Origin: Myxococcales bacterium
GTDB taxonomy: Bacteria; Myxococcota_A; Bradymonadia; Bradymonadales; GCA-2716585
DNA length: 64,000 nt
NCBI GenBank assembly: GCA_002716585.1
Contig: PBBL01000047.1
Coordinates: forward strand, 62,001 to 126,000
Reading direction: 5' to 3'
Shown: piece by piece, positions 20,311 through 27,970 of the stretch
Layout of the letters: every line of letters begins with the position of its first letter
How positions within the stretch are numbered: position 1 is the stretch's first letter
Notes under the pieces: model-generated
Told to the model about the DNA's origin: nothing
The model's input: the letters and a program-made list of their open reading frames with translations, nothing else
Databases searched by the model: none
Made by a program: the position numbers and the translations under genes

Positions 20311-21675
20311 CTACCGACCCAGCTCGAAGCGAAGCGCCTCCTCCAGCTCTGGGAAGAGGTACTCGAAGCCGCTGGCGGTCAGCGCCTCGGGCATGACGCG
20401 CGCGCCGCTCAAGAGCAGCTCCTCACCCATCTCGCCGAACATGAGCTTGACCGCGGGCGCGGGCAGCGGCATGAAGGCTGGCCGCGAGAGCACGCGGCCG
20501 AGCACCCGGGCGACCTGCGCCTGAGGCATCGGGTTGGGCGAGACGGCGTTGACCGGCCCCTCCAGCGAGTCGGTGATGAGCGCGTGGTGGATGGCGCCGA
20601 TCAGGTCGTCCAGCGCGATCCAGCTCTGGACCTGGCGCCCCGAACCCACCGGCCCGCCCAGCCCCATCTTGAACGGCAGCAGCTGCTGCTCCAGCGCGCC
20701 ACCGAGCGCGGTCATGACGACGCCGATGCGAAGGTTGACGACCCGTATGCCCGCCTCGCGGGCAGGCGCGGTCGCCTCCTCCCAGGCCTGGCAGACCTCG
20801 GCGAGGAAGCCGTCGCCGGGCGCGCTCTCCTCGGTGAGGGGGGCGTCGCCGCGGTCGCCGTAGTAGCCGATGGCGCTGGCGGAGACGAGCACCCGGGGCT
20901 TGCGGTCGAGCTGGGCCAGGGTCTCGCAGAGCAGCCGGGTGCCGTTGACGCGGCTGTTCTTGATCGCCTCCTTGATGGACGGGGTCCAGCGGCGGCCGAT
21001 GTTGGCCCCCGCCAGGTGGACGACGGCGTCGAGGCCCTCCATGTGGCGCGGGTCGAGGACGCCCTGGGAGGGCTTCCAGGGGATCGCGTCGGCGGTCGCC
21101 TGGGAGCGGACCATGGGGCGGACCGTGTGCCCGCCCGTGGTGAGGAAGGCCGACAGCTGCGATCCGACCATGCCGGAGGCGCCGCTGATGGCGACCGTGA
21201 GCGGGCCACGGTCGGCGGCTCGCGCGTGGCGCGTGAGGTCGTTCTGGGTGCGGGTGTGGCGGAACGCGAACATGCGATCGAGCATGTCGCGGAAGTACCA
21301 GCCCATCAGCGCGCTGCTGACGGGGGCCAGCGGCAGCTCGTAGCGGAGCGCGTCGTGGAGCACGCTGGCGGACTCGCCCTCTGGGGTGAAGCGGTGGGTG
21401 TGGATCCACTCGGCGAACGGCCCCCGGACCTGCTCATCGCGAAACTGCTCGCCTTCGACGTAGTCGCTGTGCTCGGCGACCCAGGTGATCCCGATCGGCC
21501 CCTGCTTGACGCGCATCGTCAAGCGGCTGCCGTCGGTGATCGTGCCCTGGCGATCGATCACCTCGATGTTGTCCCAGGGGGGGACGAGGCGCTCGAAGGC
21601 GCCGGGGCGGCTGTGCCACGCGAACAGCTCCGCCGCGGGCGCTTGAATCGTGCTCTTGTAATCAACCCTGGGCAT
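20311..21675 (-). CDS. SRPBCC domain fused to TIGR01777 (YfcH-like) NAD-dependent epimerase
   Basis: The N-terminal ~150 residues form a SRPBCC/START-like ligand-binding domain ('STIQAPAAELFAWHSRPGAFERLVPP'). The rest is a short-chain-dehydrogenase-fold epimerase of the YfcH/SulA-like TIGR01777 family: Rossmann 'VAISGASGMVGSQL', 'VVHLAGANIG.RRW', 'SASAIGYYGDRGD' and 'DLIGAIHHAL'. The ATG at 21675 has GGGAGG just upstream and is preferred to 21708. It begins 25 bp after the photolyase gene on the same strand, probably one transcript. This SRPBCC-epimerase fusion is known in actinobacteria and myxobacteria; the substrate is unknown. Confidence 0.88.
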   Translation of the reverse strand: MPRVDYKSTIQAPAAELFAWHSRPGAFERLVPPWDNIEVIDRQGTITDGSRLTMRVKQGPIGITWVAEHSDYVEGEQFRDEQVRGPFAEWIHTHRFTPEGESASVLHDALRYELPLAPVSSALMGWYFRDMLDRMFAFRHTRTQNDLTRHARAADRGPLTVAISGASGMVGSQLSAFLTTGGHTVRPMVRSQATADAIPWKPSQGVLDPRHMEGLDAVVHLAGANIGRRWTPSIKEAIKNSRVNGTRLLCETLAQLDRKPRVLVSASAIGYYGDRGDAPLTEESAPGDGFLAEVCQAWEEATAPAREAGIRVVNLRIGVVMTALGGALEQQLLPFKMGLGGPVGSGRQVQSWIALDDLIGAIHHALITDSLEGPVNAVSPNPMPQAQVARVLGRVLSRPAFMPLPAPAVKLMFGEMGEELLLSGARVMPEALTASGFEYLFPELEEALRFELGR

Positions 21676-21700
21676 GAAGCCTCCCTTGTGTGTTCCGTTG

Positions 21701-23200
21701 TCAGCCAAAGAGCGAGCCCTGCGCGGCGTCGGGGCGGTAGGTGCGCTGGTATTCGGTGACCTTGAACTTGCGCGCGGTGCTGTCGGAGGTCATGTAGCGG
21801 ACCTTGCCGAAGATCTCCCGCTCTGGCCCCCAGGCGCGGTCAAAGCGGCCGAAGCACCACATGATCCCGCTGTAGGAGTTCGGGTTTCGCCCGTCGAGGG
21901 CGTATTTGTTGTTGAGCTCGATCAGGATCTTCAGCGCGTCTTCGGGGCGCTCGGTCCAGTGGAGCACCTTCTTGCCCCAAAGCATGCGGACGTAGGAGTG
22001 GATCGAGCCGAACTGCTTAAGCTCCGTCTGGGCGGCGTTCCACAGGCGGTCGTGGGTCTGGGCCTGCTCGAACTGCTCCAGCGTGTAGGTGGTGGGGCGC
22101 GGGTCGTCGCGGTGATCGTCGAGGGTCTTGAGCGCCCAGTCCGGCAACGCGTCGAAGTCGGCGTAGTTGGCCTGGTGACAGCAGCGGTTGTAGCCGATCT
22201 CGCGCCAGGTGATCAGCTCGTCGAGGAAGGACTCGGCCTCAGCGCTCATGCCCCACCACCCCTCGCGTTTGCCCCGCGGGGTGTCGGTCGAGAGGTCATC
22301 GGGGGTCCACCGCTCGCGCTCTACGACGCGGTGGAAGATCTCATGCGCGGAGATGTGGCCTAAGTGCAGGTAGGGGGACAGCGCGCTGTGGGGTCGATCC
22401 ATCAGGTCGCGGGTCCCGTCGGCGTAGTGGACCAGGCGGTCATCGAAGAAGCGATCGAGGATCTCGGCGGCGCGCCGGGAGCCGCCTGGGCGATCGGGGA
22501 CGGGGGGGACGCTGTGGTCGATCGGGAGGCTGTCGAGGGACTCCTTCCCGGCGAGCAGGGCCTCGGAGGCGCGAGGCCAGCGCTCGGTGATGTCGCTCGG
22601 GAGGGCGTCGAGCCGGGGCAGCTCTGCGTCGAAGGGATCCGCCCTGGGGAACTCGGTGAGGTAGGGGTGGATGGTCTTCTGAAGGTGGCGCCGCAGGTCG
22701 ACGGCGCGGTTGAAGAGGCGGTCGGTGGCGCGCATGGGGTAGACGCCGTTGGCGTCCACCTGCTCAAGCCGTACGGAGAGGGCGTCGGCCGCGGCGCTCA
22801 CCATGCGGGGGAGGAAGAAGCAGGGGAAGTCGTCGGTGACCACGACGCAGGCGCGCGAGGCGAGCGCGGCGAGCAGCCCCTGGCCGTGGTCGGCCTTGGG
22901 TTCGACGTAGGGGTGGTAGAGGGCGGGGGTTGAGGCGAAGGCGGCGCTGTTGTCGCGCATGCCGTCGATGATGAAGCGGTGGATCCGATCGCTGGCCCAG
23001 CGGTAGCCGGTGCGCAGCGCCTCCAGGACGACCAGCGGCTTGTTCAATTCCCGGCTCCAGGCGACGGCGCGGTCGAGGCTGAAGTTCCAGCGGGCGCGCC
23101 GATGGGCGATCATCCAGTAGAGGACGAACTCGCCGTCGGGGCGCGTGGGGGCCTGGTTGCAGGCGGTGACGCGCACGTGATCATCGGTGGACAGGGACAT
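21701..23200 (-). CDS. phr: Class II CPD photolyase
   Basis: This light-driven FAD enzyme repairs cyclobutane pyrimidine dimers. The 499-aa length and the class II C-terminal signature 'NPNSYSGIMWCFGRFDRAWG' identify it, with the FAD-domain segments 'SPYLHLGHISAHEIF' and 'TWREIGYNRCCHQANY'. The N-terminal antenna domain is present ('VLYWMIAHRRARWNFSLDRAV'). It is followed by the SRPBCC-epimerase gene. A 6-bp hairpin directly before the start codon covers the GAGG ribosome site. Confidence 0.95.
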   Translation of the reverse strand: MSLSTDDHVRVTACNQAPTRPDGEFVLYWMIAHRRARWNFSLDRAVAWSRELNKPLVVLEALRTGYRWASDRIHRFIIDGMRDNSAAFASTPALYHPYVEPKADHGQGLLAALASRACVVVTDDFPCFFLPRMVSAAADALSVRLEQVDANGVYPMRATDRLFNRAVDLRRHLQKTIHPYLTEFPRADPFDAELPRLDALPSDITERWPRASEALLAGKESLDSLPIDHSVPPVPDRPGGSRRAAEILDRFFDDRLVHYADGTRDLMDRPHSALSPYLHLGHISAHEIFHRVVERERWTPDDLSTDTPRGKREGWWGMSAEAESFLDELITWREIGYNRCCHQANYADFDALPDWALKTLDDHRDDPRPTTYTLEQFEQAQTHDRLWNAAQTELKQFGSIHSYVRMLWGKKVLHWTERPEDALKILIELNNKYALDGRNPNSYSGIMWCFGRFDRAWGPEREIFGKVRYMTSDSTARKFKVTEYQRTYRPDAAQGSLFG

Positions 23201-23204
23201 GCTC

Positions 23205-23220
23205 GCCTCGGCGTCGAGGC
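23205..23220 (-). promoter_or_regulatory. phr: Hairpin over the photolyase ribosome-binding site
   Basis: On the minus strand GCCTCG-ACGC-CGAGGC forms a 6-bp stem ending 4 nt before the ATG (23200). The 3' arm contains the only GAGG available for ribosome binding, so folding would hide it. Confidence 0.45.
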
Positions 23221-23342
23221 CTGGGGGGTGTGCCAGGCGCAGGAGGGGTGTTCCGCGGCGAGCGCCTCTCGCTCGCGCGTTGCAAGGTGAACTATGTCGG
23301 GTGGGGTGGGGGAGTTGCGCGCGGTTGAGGCTTTGGGGGGAG

Positions 23343-24827
23343 TCAGCGGGCCTTGGCGAGGAGCATCTGGGTGAGGTTGAGGAGGTCGGAGACGTTGGGG
23401 AGGTAGTAGTCAGCGCCGAGGAGGTAGGCCTCGCGGGGGTTGGCGACGGCGCCCTCGGCGGTGAGGACGATGGGGGCGTTCTGGATGGAGGCGGTGGTCT
23501 TGAGGCGTCGGCAGATGCGCTCGAGGCCAGGGGAGGCGCCCATGTGGACGATGAGCAGGTGGGGGGCGTTGCGCTCGATGGCGTCGTGGAGGTCGTGCTC
23601 GGTGTTGAAGGTGCGGACCGTGAGGTTGGCCTGCGAGAGCGACTGCCCGACCGCCTTGGCGGCGTCCGGCTCCTCTTCGAGGATGTAGACCTTGGGGCTG
23701 TTGCTGTTGATCAGCTCATGGATCTTGGGGAGCAGCTCAGCGAGGAGGGCCTTGGAGTGGAGGACATCCGCGGCGCCGGATCCCTTGGCCTGAGGGGCTG
23801 GGATCTGGCCGTCGGTGACGACGATGATGGGTGTCTTCTTGAAGTCGGCCTTGTTGCTGAGGTCGCGGCAGAGGCTCAGGGTGACCTTGGGGTCCTCGTG
23901 CTCGATGATGACGAGGGCGGGGATCTCGCTGCTCTGGAAGTCGAAGTCGACGGTGTTGCAGTCGTGGACCTGGATCCGGTAGCCCTCGCGCTGGAGGATG
24001 AGGCGGTAGAGGTCGATGGAGGTGTCGTCCTCGCACATGATGGCGATGGGCGGCCCCTCGATGAGGTCGCCGTCAAAGCGACCGATGACGACGGTGACGT
24101 TGTCAGGCGCGCCGCGGCGGTTGGTGAGGTCGACCAGGTCCTTGGCGATCAGGTCGGGCTCAGCGAGACGCTCGACGGTCTCGGCGATCTCCTGGTCGGC
24201 GACGACGGCGGTGAGGCCATCGGAGCAGAGCAGGACGTAGTCACCGACCTTGAGGTTGACGGTGTTCTCGTTGACGTCGATGTTGATGTTGTCGTTGCAG
24301 CCGAGGGACTGAAGGATGACGTTGCGCTGGGGGTTGGTGTGGGTCTCGTGGGGGGTGATCATGCCCGCGCGGACCATCTCCTCAACGAAGGAGTGGTCGC
24401 GGGTGAGCTGTCGGATGCCCCCGCCGCGGACGAGGTAGGCGCGGCTGTCGCCCACGTGACCGATGGAGAGCTTACGACCACGGACGAGCCCGACGACGCA
24501 GGTGGAGCCCATCCCTTCGCGGGAGGGGTTCTCCTTGGCGTCCATGCGGATCGCCTGGTTGGCTGCGTTGATCGCCTGTTCGAGGAAGTCCCCGGCGGCG
24601 GGTGACTCGGGGCTGTAGTCGTTCGCGAACAACTTGGCGAACGTCGCGACCGCCAGGCCGCTGGCGACCTCGCCGGCGGCGTGGCCACCCATCCCGTCAC
24701 AGACGGCCAGCAGGTGCTGCGATCGTCCTGACAGGGCGAGCCCACGATCTTCATTGTGATCGCGGCTGCCCTCGTCCGAGAGTTCGATCACGGACATTCG
24801 GGTCGCTTTGGGCTTCCGTGACGACAT
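23343..24827 (-). CDS. PP2C-type protein phosphatase fused to two degenerate receiver domains
   Basis: Residues about 10-250 form a PPM/PP2C phosphatase of the bacterial PrpC/Stp type ('DHNEDRG', 'VCDGMGGHAAGE' with D44, 'GHVGDSRAYL', 'LLCSDGLT', 'GAPDNVTVV'), which removes phosphate from Ser/Thr. Two receiver-like alpha/beta domains follow. In the first (about 258-385) the acidic pair (CEDD) is kept, but the phospho-acceptor position is Glu309 ('LVIIEHEDP'). In the second (about 387-494) that position is His428 ('LLIVHMGAS') and the conserved Lys is replaced ('GADYYLPN'). Neither should accept phosphate normally. It lies downstream of exbB-exbD on the same strand. Confidence 0.88.
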   Translation of the reverse strand: MSSRKPKATRMSVIELSDEGSRDHNEDRGLALSGRSQHLLAVCDGMGGHAAGEVASGLAVATFAKLFANDYSPESPAAGDFLEQAINAANQAIRMDAKENPSREGMGSTCVVGLVRGRKLSIGHVGDSRAYLVRGGGIRQLTRDHSFVEEMVRAGMITPHETHTNPQRNVILQSLGCNDNINIDVNENTVNLKVGDYVLLCSDGLTAVVADQEIAETVERLAEPDLIAKDLVDLTNRRGAPDNVTVVIGRFDGDLIEGPPIAIMCEDDTSIDLYRLILQREGYRIQVHDCNTVDFDFQSSEIPALVIIEHEDPKVTLSLCRDLSNKADFKKTPIIVVTDGQIPAPQAKGSGAADVLHSKALLAELLPKIHELINSNSPKVYILEEEPDAAKAVGQSLSQANLTVRTFNTEHDLHDAIERNAPHLLIVHMGASPGLERICRRLKTTASIQNAPIVLTAEGAVANPREAYLLGADYYLPNVSDLLNLTQMLLAKAR

Positions 24828-24980
24828 GCGCGCTTCTCCATTGAGTCAGGTCAGGACACGGTTCAGAACAGTTCATCCATGTCGGGTCATCTTCGACCCT
24901 CACACCACCATCGCTCCATCATAACGCACATCCCCCCCAAAAGGGAGGGGGTGTGAGAGACTCTCGCCTCATCTCTCGCC

Positions 24981-25397
24981 TCACCTGGGCTTGACCACGA
25001 GGTTGACCCGTTCGAAGCCTGTCTGCTTGGCCATGTCGATGATGTCGGTGATGTGGCCATAGGACGTGGTCTTGTCTCCCTTGATGAGGAGCTGAATGTC
25101 TGGCTCCTCACTATATAACCTCTGGAGCCGTTCGGGAACCTCCGATTTGCGAACCAGCTCGTCCTCCAGCTGAAGAGAGCCGTCCGCGGAGACGAAGACG
25201 ACGACGCGTTGAGACTCCGCGGCAGGCTGACCTGATCCCGCGCTGGGCAGGTCGAGGGGCAGCTGCCTGTGGGACTCGCGCACGAAGGTCGTCGTGATCA
25301 GGAAGAAGAGCAGGAGCAGGAAGACGACGTCGATGAGCGGGGTCAGCTCCAGGCGAACCTCTTCACGGGCGCGGCCGCGTGTTTGACGAAAGTTCAT
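24981..25397 (-). CDS. ExbD/TolR-family proton-channel subunit
   Basis: The 138-aa inner-membrane protein has a single N-terminal membrane helix carrying the essential Asp (D23) in 'LTPLIDVVFLLLLFFLITTTF', followed by a periplasmic domain ending 'ERVNLVVKPR'. Its ATG overlaps the stop of exbB by 4 bp, so the two are translationally coupled. With ExbB it forms a proton-driven motor energising TonB-, Tol- or Agl-type envelope machines. No TonB or TolA is adjacent, so the partner is unknown; the AgmX-like proteins elsewhere in the window are candidates. Confidence 0.9.
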   Translation of the reverse strand: MNFRQTRGRAREEVRLELTPLIDVVFLLLLFFLITTTFVRESHRQLPLDLPSAGSGQPAAESQRVVVFVSADGSLQLEDELVRKSEVPERLQRLYSEEPDIQLLIKGDKTTSYGHITDIIDMAKQTGFERVNLVVKPR

Positions 25398-26167
25398 GGC
25401 CTGCTCTGTTCGCTGGTGATCGTGGCGTCGGAGTGCGACGGGCCTCGGCTCCCCTCTGCGGGGGCGGCGTCGTCGCCCTCGTCGCTGTCGCTCGGCGAGC
25501 CGAGCTGCTCGGCGCTGATGCGGGGGGTGGGCAGCTTGTCGAGCGCCACCATGGCGTCGGCCAGCTCCAGGCTGCGCTCCTCCATCTCGACGAGGAGCTG
25601 ATCGACCCGGCTGGTGAGGTACTTGTACATCACGAACGCCGGGATGGCGACGGTGAGCCCGGCGGCGGTCGACAGCAGCGCCTCCCAGATCCCGTTGGCG
25701 AGCGCGCCCGCGTTGACCTGGCCGCCGCCCGCCGACCCCACCTGGTTGACGACCTGCTGGAAGACCTTGATCATGCCGGTGACCGTGCCCAGCAGCCCCA
25801 GCAGCGGCGCGAGGTTGGCGATCGAGCCGAGCACCCCGACCCCGCGCTCCAGCGAGGCCGCCTCGCGCTGCCCCGCCTCCTCCATGATCTCCTTGATGGT
25901 GGCCCGATCGCGGCCCGCGTAGCGCAGCCCCGCGGCCAGGACGGCGGCGATGGACGAGTCGTTGCCCTCGCACAGTGCCTGGGCGCGCTCAAACTGGCGC
26001 TTGCGGACCAGATCGGAGACCACCTGGATGAAGCGGCTCGGGATGACGTGGGTGCGCTGCAGCGCCCAGAGGCGCTCCATAAAGAGCGCCAGGCCGACGA
26101 TGCTGCACAGGAGGATCGGGATCATGATGATCCCGGCCTTGGAGAGGAATTCGTAGGCTTCGTTCAC
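25394..26167 (-). CDS. ExbB/TolQ/MotA-family proton-channel subunit
   Basis: The 257-aa protein has three predicted membrane helices: 'IIMIPILLCSIVGLALFME' near the N-terminus, then 'LGSIANLAPLLGLLGTVTGMI' and 'ALLSTAAGLTVAIPAFVMY', the typical MotA/TolQ/ExbB signature. GTG at 26167 is taken as the start because GAGGG lies upstream and the protein then begins just before the first helix; longer reading upstream is not ExbB-like. An unusual acidic, Ser-rich cytoplasmic tail of ~35 residues follows the conserved region. It is coupled to exbD by a 4-bp overlap. Confidence 0.9.
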   Translation of the reverse strand: MNEAYEFLSKAGIIMIPILLCSIVGLALFMERLWALQRTHVIPSRFIQVVSDLVRKRQFERAQALCEGNDSSIAAVLAAGLRYAGRDRATIKEIMEEAGQREAASLERGVGVLGSIANLAPLLGLLGTVTGMIKVFQQVVNQVGSAGGGQVNAGALANGIWEALLSTAAGLTVAIPAFVMYKYLTSRVDQLLVEMEERSLELADAMVALDKLPTPRISAEQLGSPSDSDEGDDAAPAEGSRGPSHSDATITSEQSRP

Positions 26168-26301
26168 GCGATGTCGCCCTCGAAAACGTGGAAGACCCAC
26201 AGGTCGGGTCCAGGGGTTCTTGACCTTACGCAGAAGAGGCCCGGCTGGCAACTGCAACTCCGCGCGGGACCTCCCCCTGGTAACGGGGGCAGGCCGGTGT
26301 C

Positions 26302-26333
26302 TGTTCCTGTACACCGATGTCGGTCGGGGAACA
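26302..26333. promoter_or_regulatory. Nested inverted repeat with GTACACCG-N2-GTCGGT motif
   Basis: TGTTCC (26302-26307) and GGAACA (26328-26333) enclose ACCGA-TG-TCGGT (26313-26324). The 16-bp core at 26309-26324 matches 49436-49451 at 14 of 16 positions. It lies between the divergent exbB and 26438 genes and is a good operator candidate. Confidence 0.5.
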
Positions 26334-26367
26334 ACCTCCTCGCCCGGCCCGTTGGGTTGAGTATGCC

Positions 26368-26387
26368 GCAGCGCGGCGCCGCGCTGC
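26368..26387. repeat. Perfect 20-bp GC palindrome
   Basis: GCAGCGCGGC and GCCGCGCTGC are exact reverse complements with no spacer. It lies about 50 bp upstream of the small membrane protein gene and about 180 bp upstream of exbB. Confidence 0.5.
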
Positions 26388-26437
26388 GCCCCATCGTTGG
26401 ATGTTCACCCGTTGGCCCAGGGACGGTGTTTCGAGTG

Positions 26438-26872
26438 GTGACCCCCGAGCTGAACGACATCGAGAAGGAGCTCCTCGGCGCGGAGGGGCTCCCGCACGTG
26501 GAGCTGATGCAGGAGGTGCACGACGCCTTCATGCGCCTGCACGGGTTCGGCGGGGTCGTGATCCTCGTCGGGTGTGTCGCCGCGCCGCTGGCGCTGCGCG
26601 CCGCGGTCGAGGGGGCCTCGTCGCTCCAACTGGCGCTGGTGGCGGTGGGGGCGCTGCTCGTCGGGCTCACCACGTTGAAGTGGGCCAGCCACGCGCGCGC
26701 CGCGCGCCTGAACGCGCGCGTGGCGACCTACTGCGAGCAGCACCAGACAACCCCCGAGGAGCTGTCAGCGCTCAGCCGTCGCCTCGGGGATCGGTGGTTC
26801 TTCTTTCGCGCCCTGCTGAGCGGCGGCGACGGCGAGGGGCTCGCCGCTGACGGTCGCCGCGGAAGGGCTTGA
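26438..26872 (+). CDS. Small membrane protein with two TM helices
   Basis: The 144-aa protein has a short cytoplasmic helix (ELNDIEKELLGAEG), two membrane helices ('GFGGVVILVGCVAAPLALRAAV' split around residues 38-60, and 'LQLALVAVGALLVGLTTL'), and a charged C-terminal helix region. GTG 26438 is the likely start; the frame is open much further upstream but that part antiparallels exbB and is not protein-like. The family is not recognised. It is divergent from exbB. Confidence 0.55.
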   Translation: MTPELNDIEKELLGAEGLPHVELMQEVHDAFMRLHGFGGVVILVGCVAAPLALRAAVEGASSLQLALVAVGALLVGLTTLKWASHARAARLNARVATYCEQHQTTPEELSALSRRLGDRWFFFRALLSGGDGEGLAADGRRGRA

Positions 26873-26897
26873 CATCGGGTGGATGACCTGATGATAT
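26869..26897 (+). promoter_or_regulatory. Candidate promoter of the cold-shock-domain fusion gene
   Basis: A consensus -35 TTGACA overlapping the previous stop codon, a 17-bp spacer and TGATAT are present. It would give a leader of about 218 nt before the ATG at 27122. Confidence 0.45.
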
Positions 26898-26944
26898 CGC
26901 AAGATGGTGGTATCTCTCACCTGGAACATGCTGGGTTCATGGGC

Positions 26945-26985
26945 GAGCGGTCGATGTTGTTTTCTGTTGAGCCCCGACCGCGCTC
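26945..26985 (+). promoter_or_regulatory. Stem-loop in the long leader of the CSD-fusion mRNA
   Basis: GAGCGGTCG (26945-26953) pairs with CGACCGCGCTC (26975-26985) with a 2-nt bulge, enclosing a T-rich loop. Long structured leaders are known for cold-shock mRNAs; thermosensing here is inference. Confidence 0.4.
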
Positions 26986-27121
26986 GTATGCACGCTCCAG
27001 ACGTGAGGCGTCACCCGCTGCGACTTGATGGATGCGCTGCGGGGGAGAGGGTCGATCGGTTGACCCGATGCCACCACACGATGCGCTGATGGTAATGGCG
27101 TGGTTCTGGAGGTATTGACAC

Positions 27122-27925
27122 ATGGCCGTTCTTGAGCAAACCCATCCCGATCTGGAGCACAGCTCCCCAACCGCTGCGTCCCCCGCTCACACAACCGCTT
27201 CCCACGAAGATCGCGAGGCCCGCCTCGCCGCGATGATGCGCGAGACGCTCGAAGAGATGGGTTTCCGCGTCGACTACGACGCGGACTACCACAAGCTCTA
27301 CATGCTCAACCTGATCATCACCCGGATCAAGGACGTGCACGCGCACGTCAACCTCGGGGTGATGATCACGCTCACCAACGACGACCTCACCCTCCAGGAG
27401 CGGTTCCTGGAGGGGGCGCGCCGCGGCGTCGTCCACAAGAGCATCTACGTGGAGGCCAACGAGCGCACGCTCGGCACAGGGGCGATCCCGGTCGCCATCT
27501 CGGCCTGCATGTCGTTCCTGTTCGACCGCCGCTACAGCAGCTACAAGTGCGTCGGCCTGCGGATCTTCGAGGACTGCACGTTCCACTTCTTCGACATCGA
27601 GGAGAACGTCCGCCGCCTCAAGCGCGACAGCCAGGACGACGCCGCGCGCATCGGCCAGGACATGTCGGGCAACATCATCGCCTACTTCACCGACAAGGGC
27701 TTCGGCTTCATCGAGACGGGGCAGGATCAGAAGTTCTTCTTCCACATCGCCAACGTCGCCGACGATGAACTCCGCGTGCAGCTGCCCGCCTACATCCCGG
27801 GCGACGTCCTGCCGGTCTCCTTCAAGTACGGCGGCAACGACGGCAAGAAGTACCCGAAGGCGATCGACGTCGTGCTTGAGCACGACGGCTACAGCGACGT
27901 CGACGCCGATTACGACGACTACTGA
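27122..27925 (+). CDS. Unknown N-terminal domain fused to a C-terminal cold-shock domain
   Basis: In this 267-aa protein, residues about 180-250 form a cold-shock-type OB fold with RNP1 'KGFGFI' and RNP2 'FFFHI', predicting single-stranded RNA/DNA binding. The N-terminal ~140-residue domain ('LEEMGFRVDYDADYHKLYMLNLIITRIKDVHAHVNL' region) is alpha/beta and not recognised. The protein ends in an acidic Tyr/Asp tail (DVDADYDDY). ATG 27122 has GGAGG 9 nt upstream. It converges on the HEAT-repeat gene and shares a hairpin with it. Confidence 0.75.
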   Translation: MAVLEQTHPDLEHSSPTAASPAHTTASHEDREARLAAMMRETLEEMGFRVDYDADYHKLYMLNLIITRIKDVHAHVNLGVMITLTNDDLTLQERFLEGARRGVVHKSIYVEANERTLGTGAIPVAISACMSFLFDRRYSSYKCVGLRIFEDCTFHFFDIEENVRRLKRDSQDDAARIGQDMSGNIIAYFTDKGFGFIETGQDQKFFFHIANVADDELRVQLPAYIPGDVLPVSFKYGGNDGKKYPKAIDVVLEHDGYSDVDADYDDY

Positions 27926-27931
27926 GGCCGC

Positions 27932-27965
27932 GCCCCGCGACCCACGCGGGTGGGTGACGCGGGGC
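27932..27965. terminator. Nested hairpin between convergent genes
   Basis: GCCCCGCG (27932-27939) pairs with CGCGGGGC (27958-27965), with an inner ACCCA/TGGGT stem, in the 45 bp between the CSD-fusion stop and the HEAT-protein stop. It is probably bidirectional. Confidence 0.65.
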
Positions 27966-27970
27966 CGCCG

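Noticed and set aside
24940-24980. A terminator for exbD made of CCCCCC / GGGAGGGGG
   Set aside because: The arms do not pair cleanly and the TCTCGCCTCA direct repeat does not form a stem; not supported enough to annotate.
24981-25973. A longer ExbD reading starting at 25973
   Set aside because: The upstream ~190 residues are out-of-frame exbB sequence; the real ATG (25397) overlaps the exbB stop.
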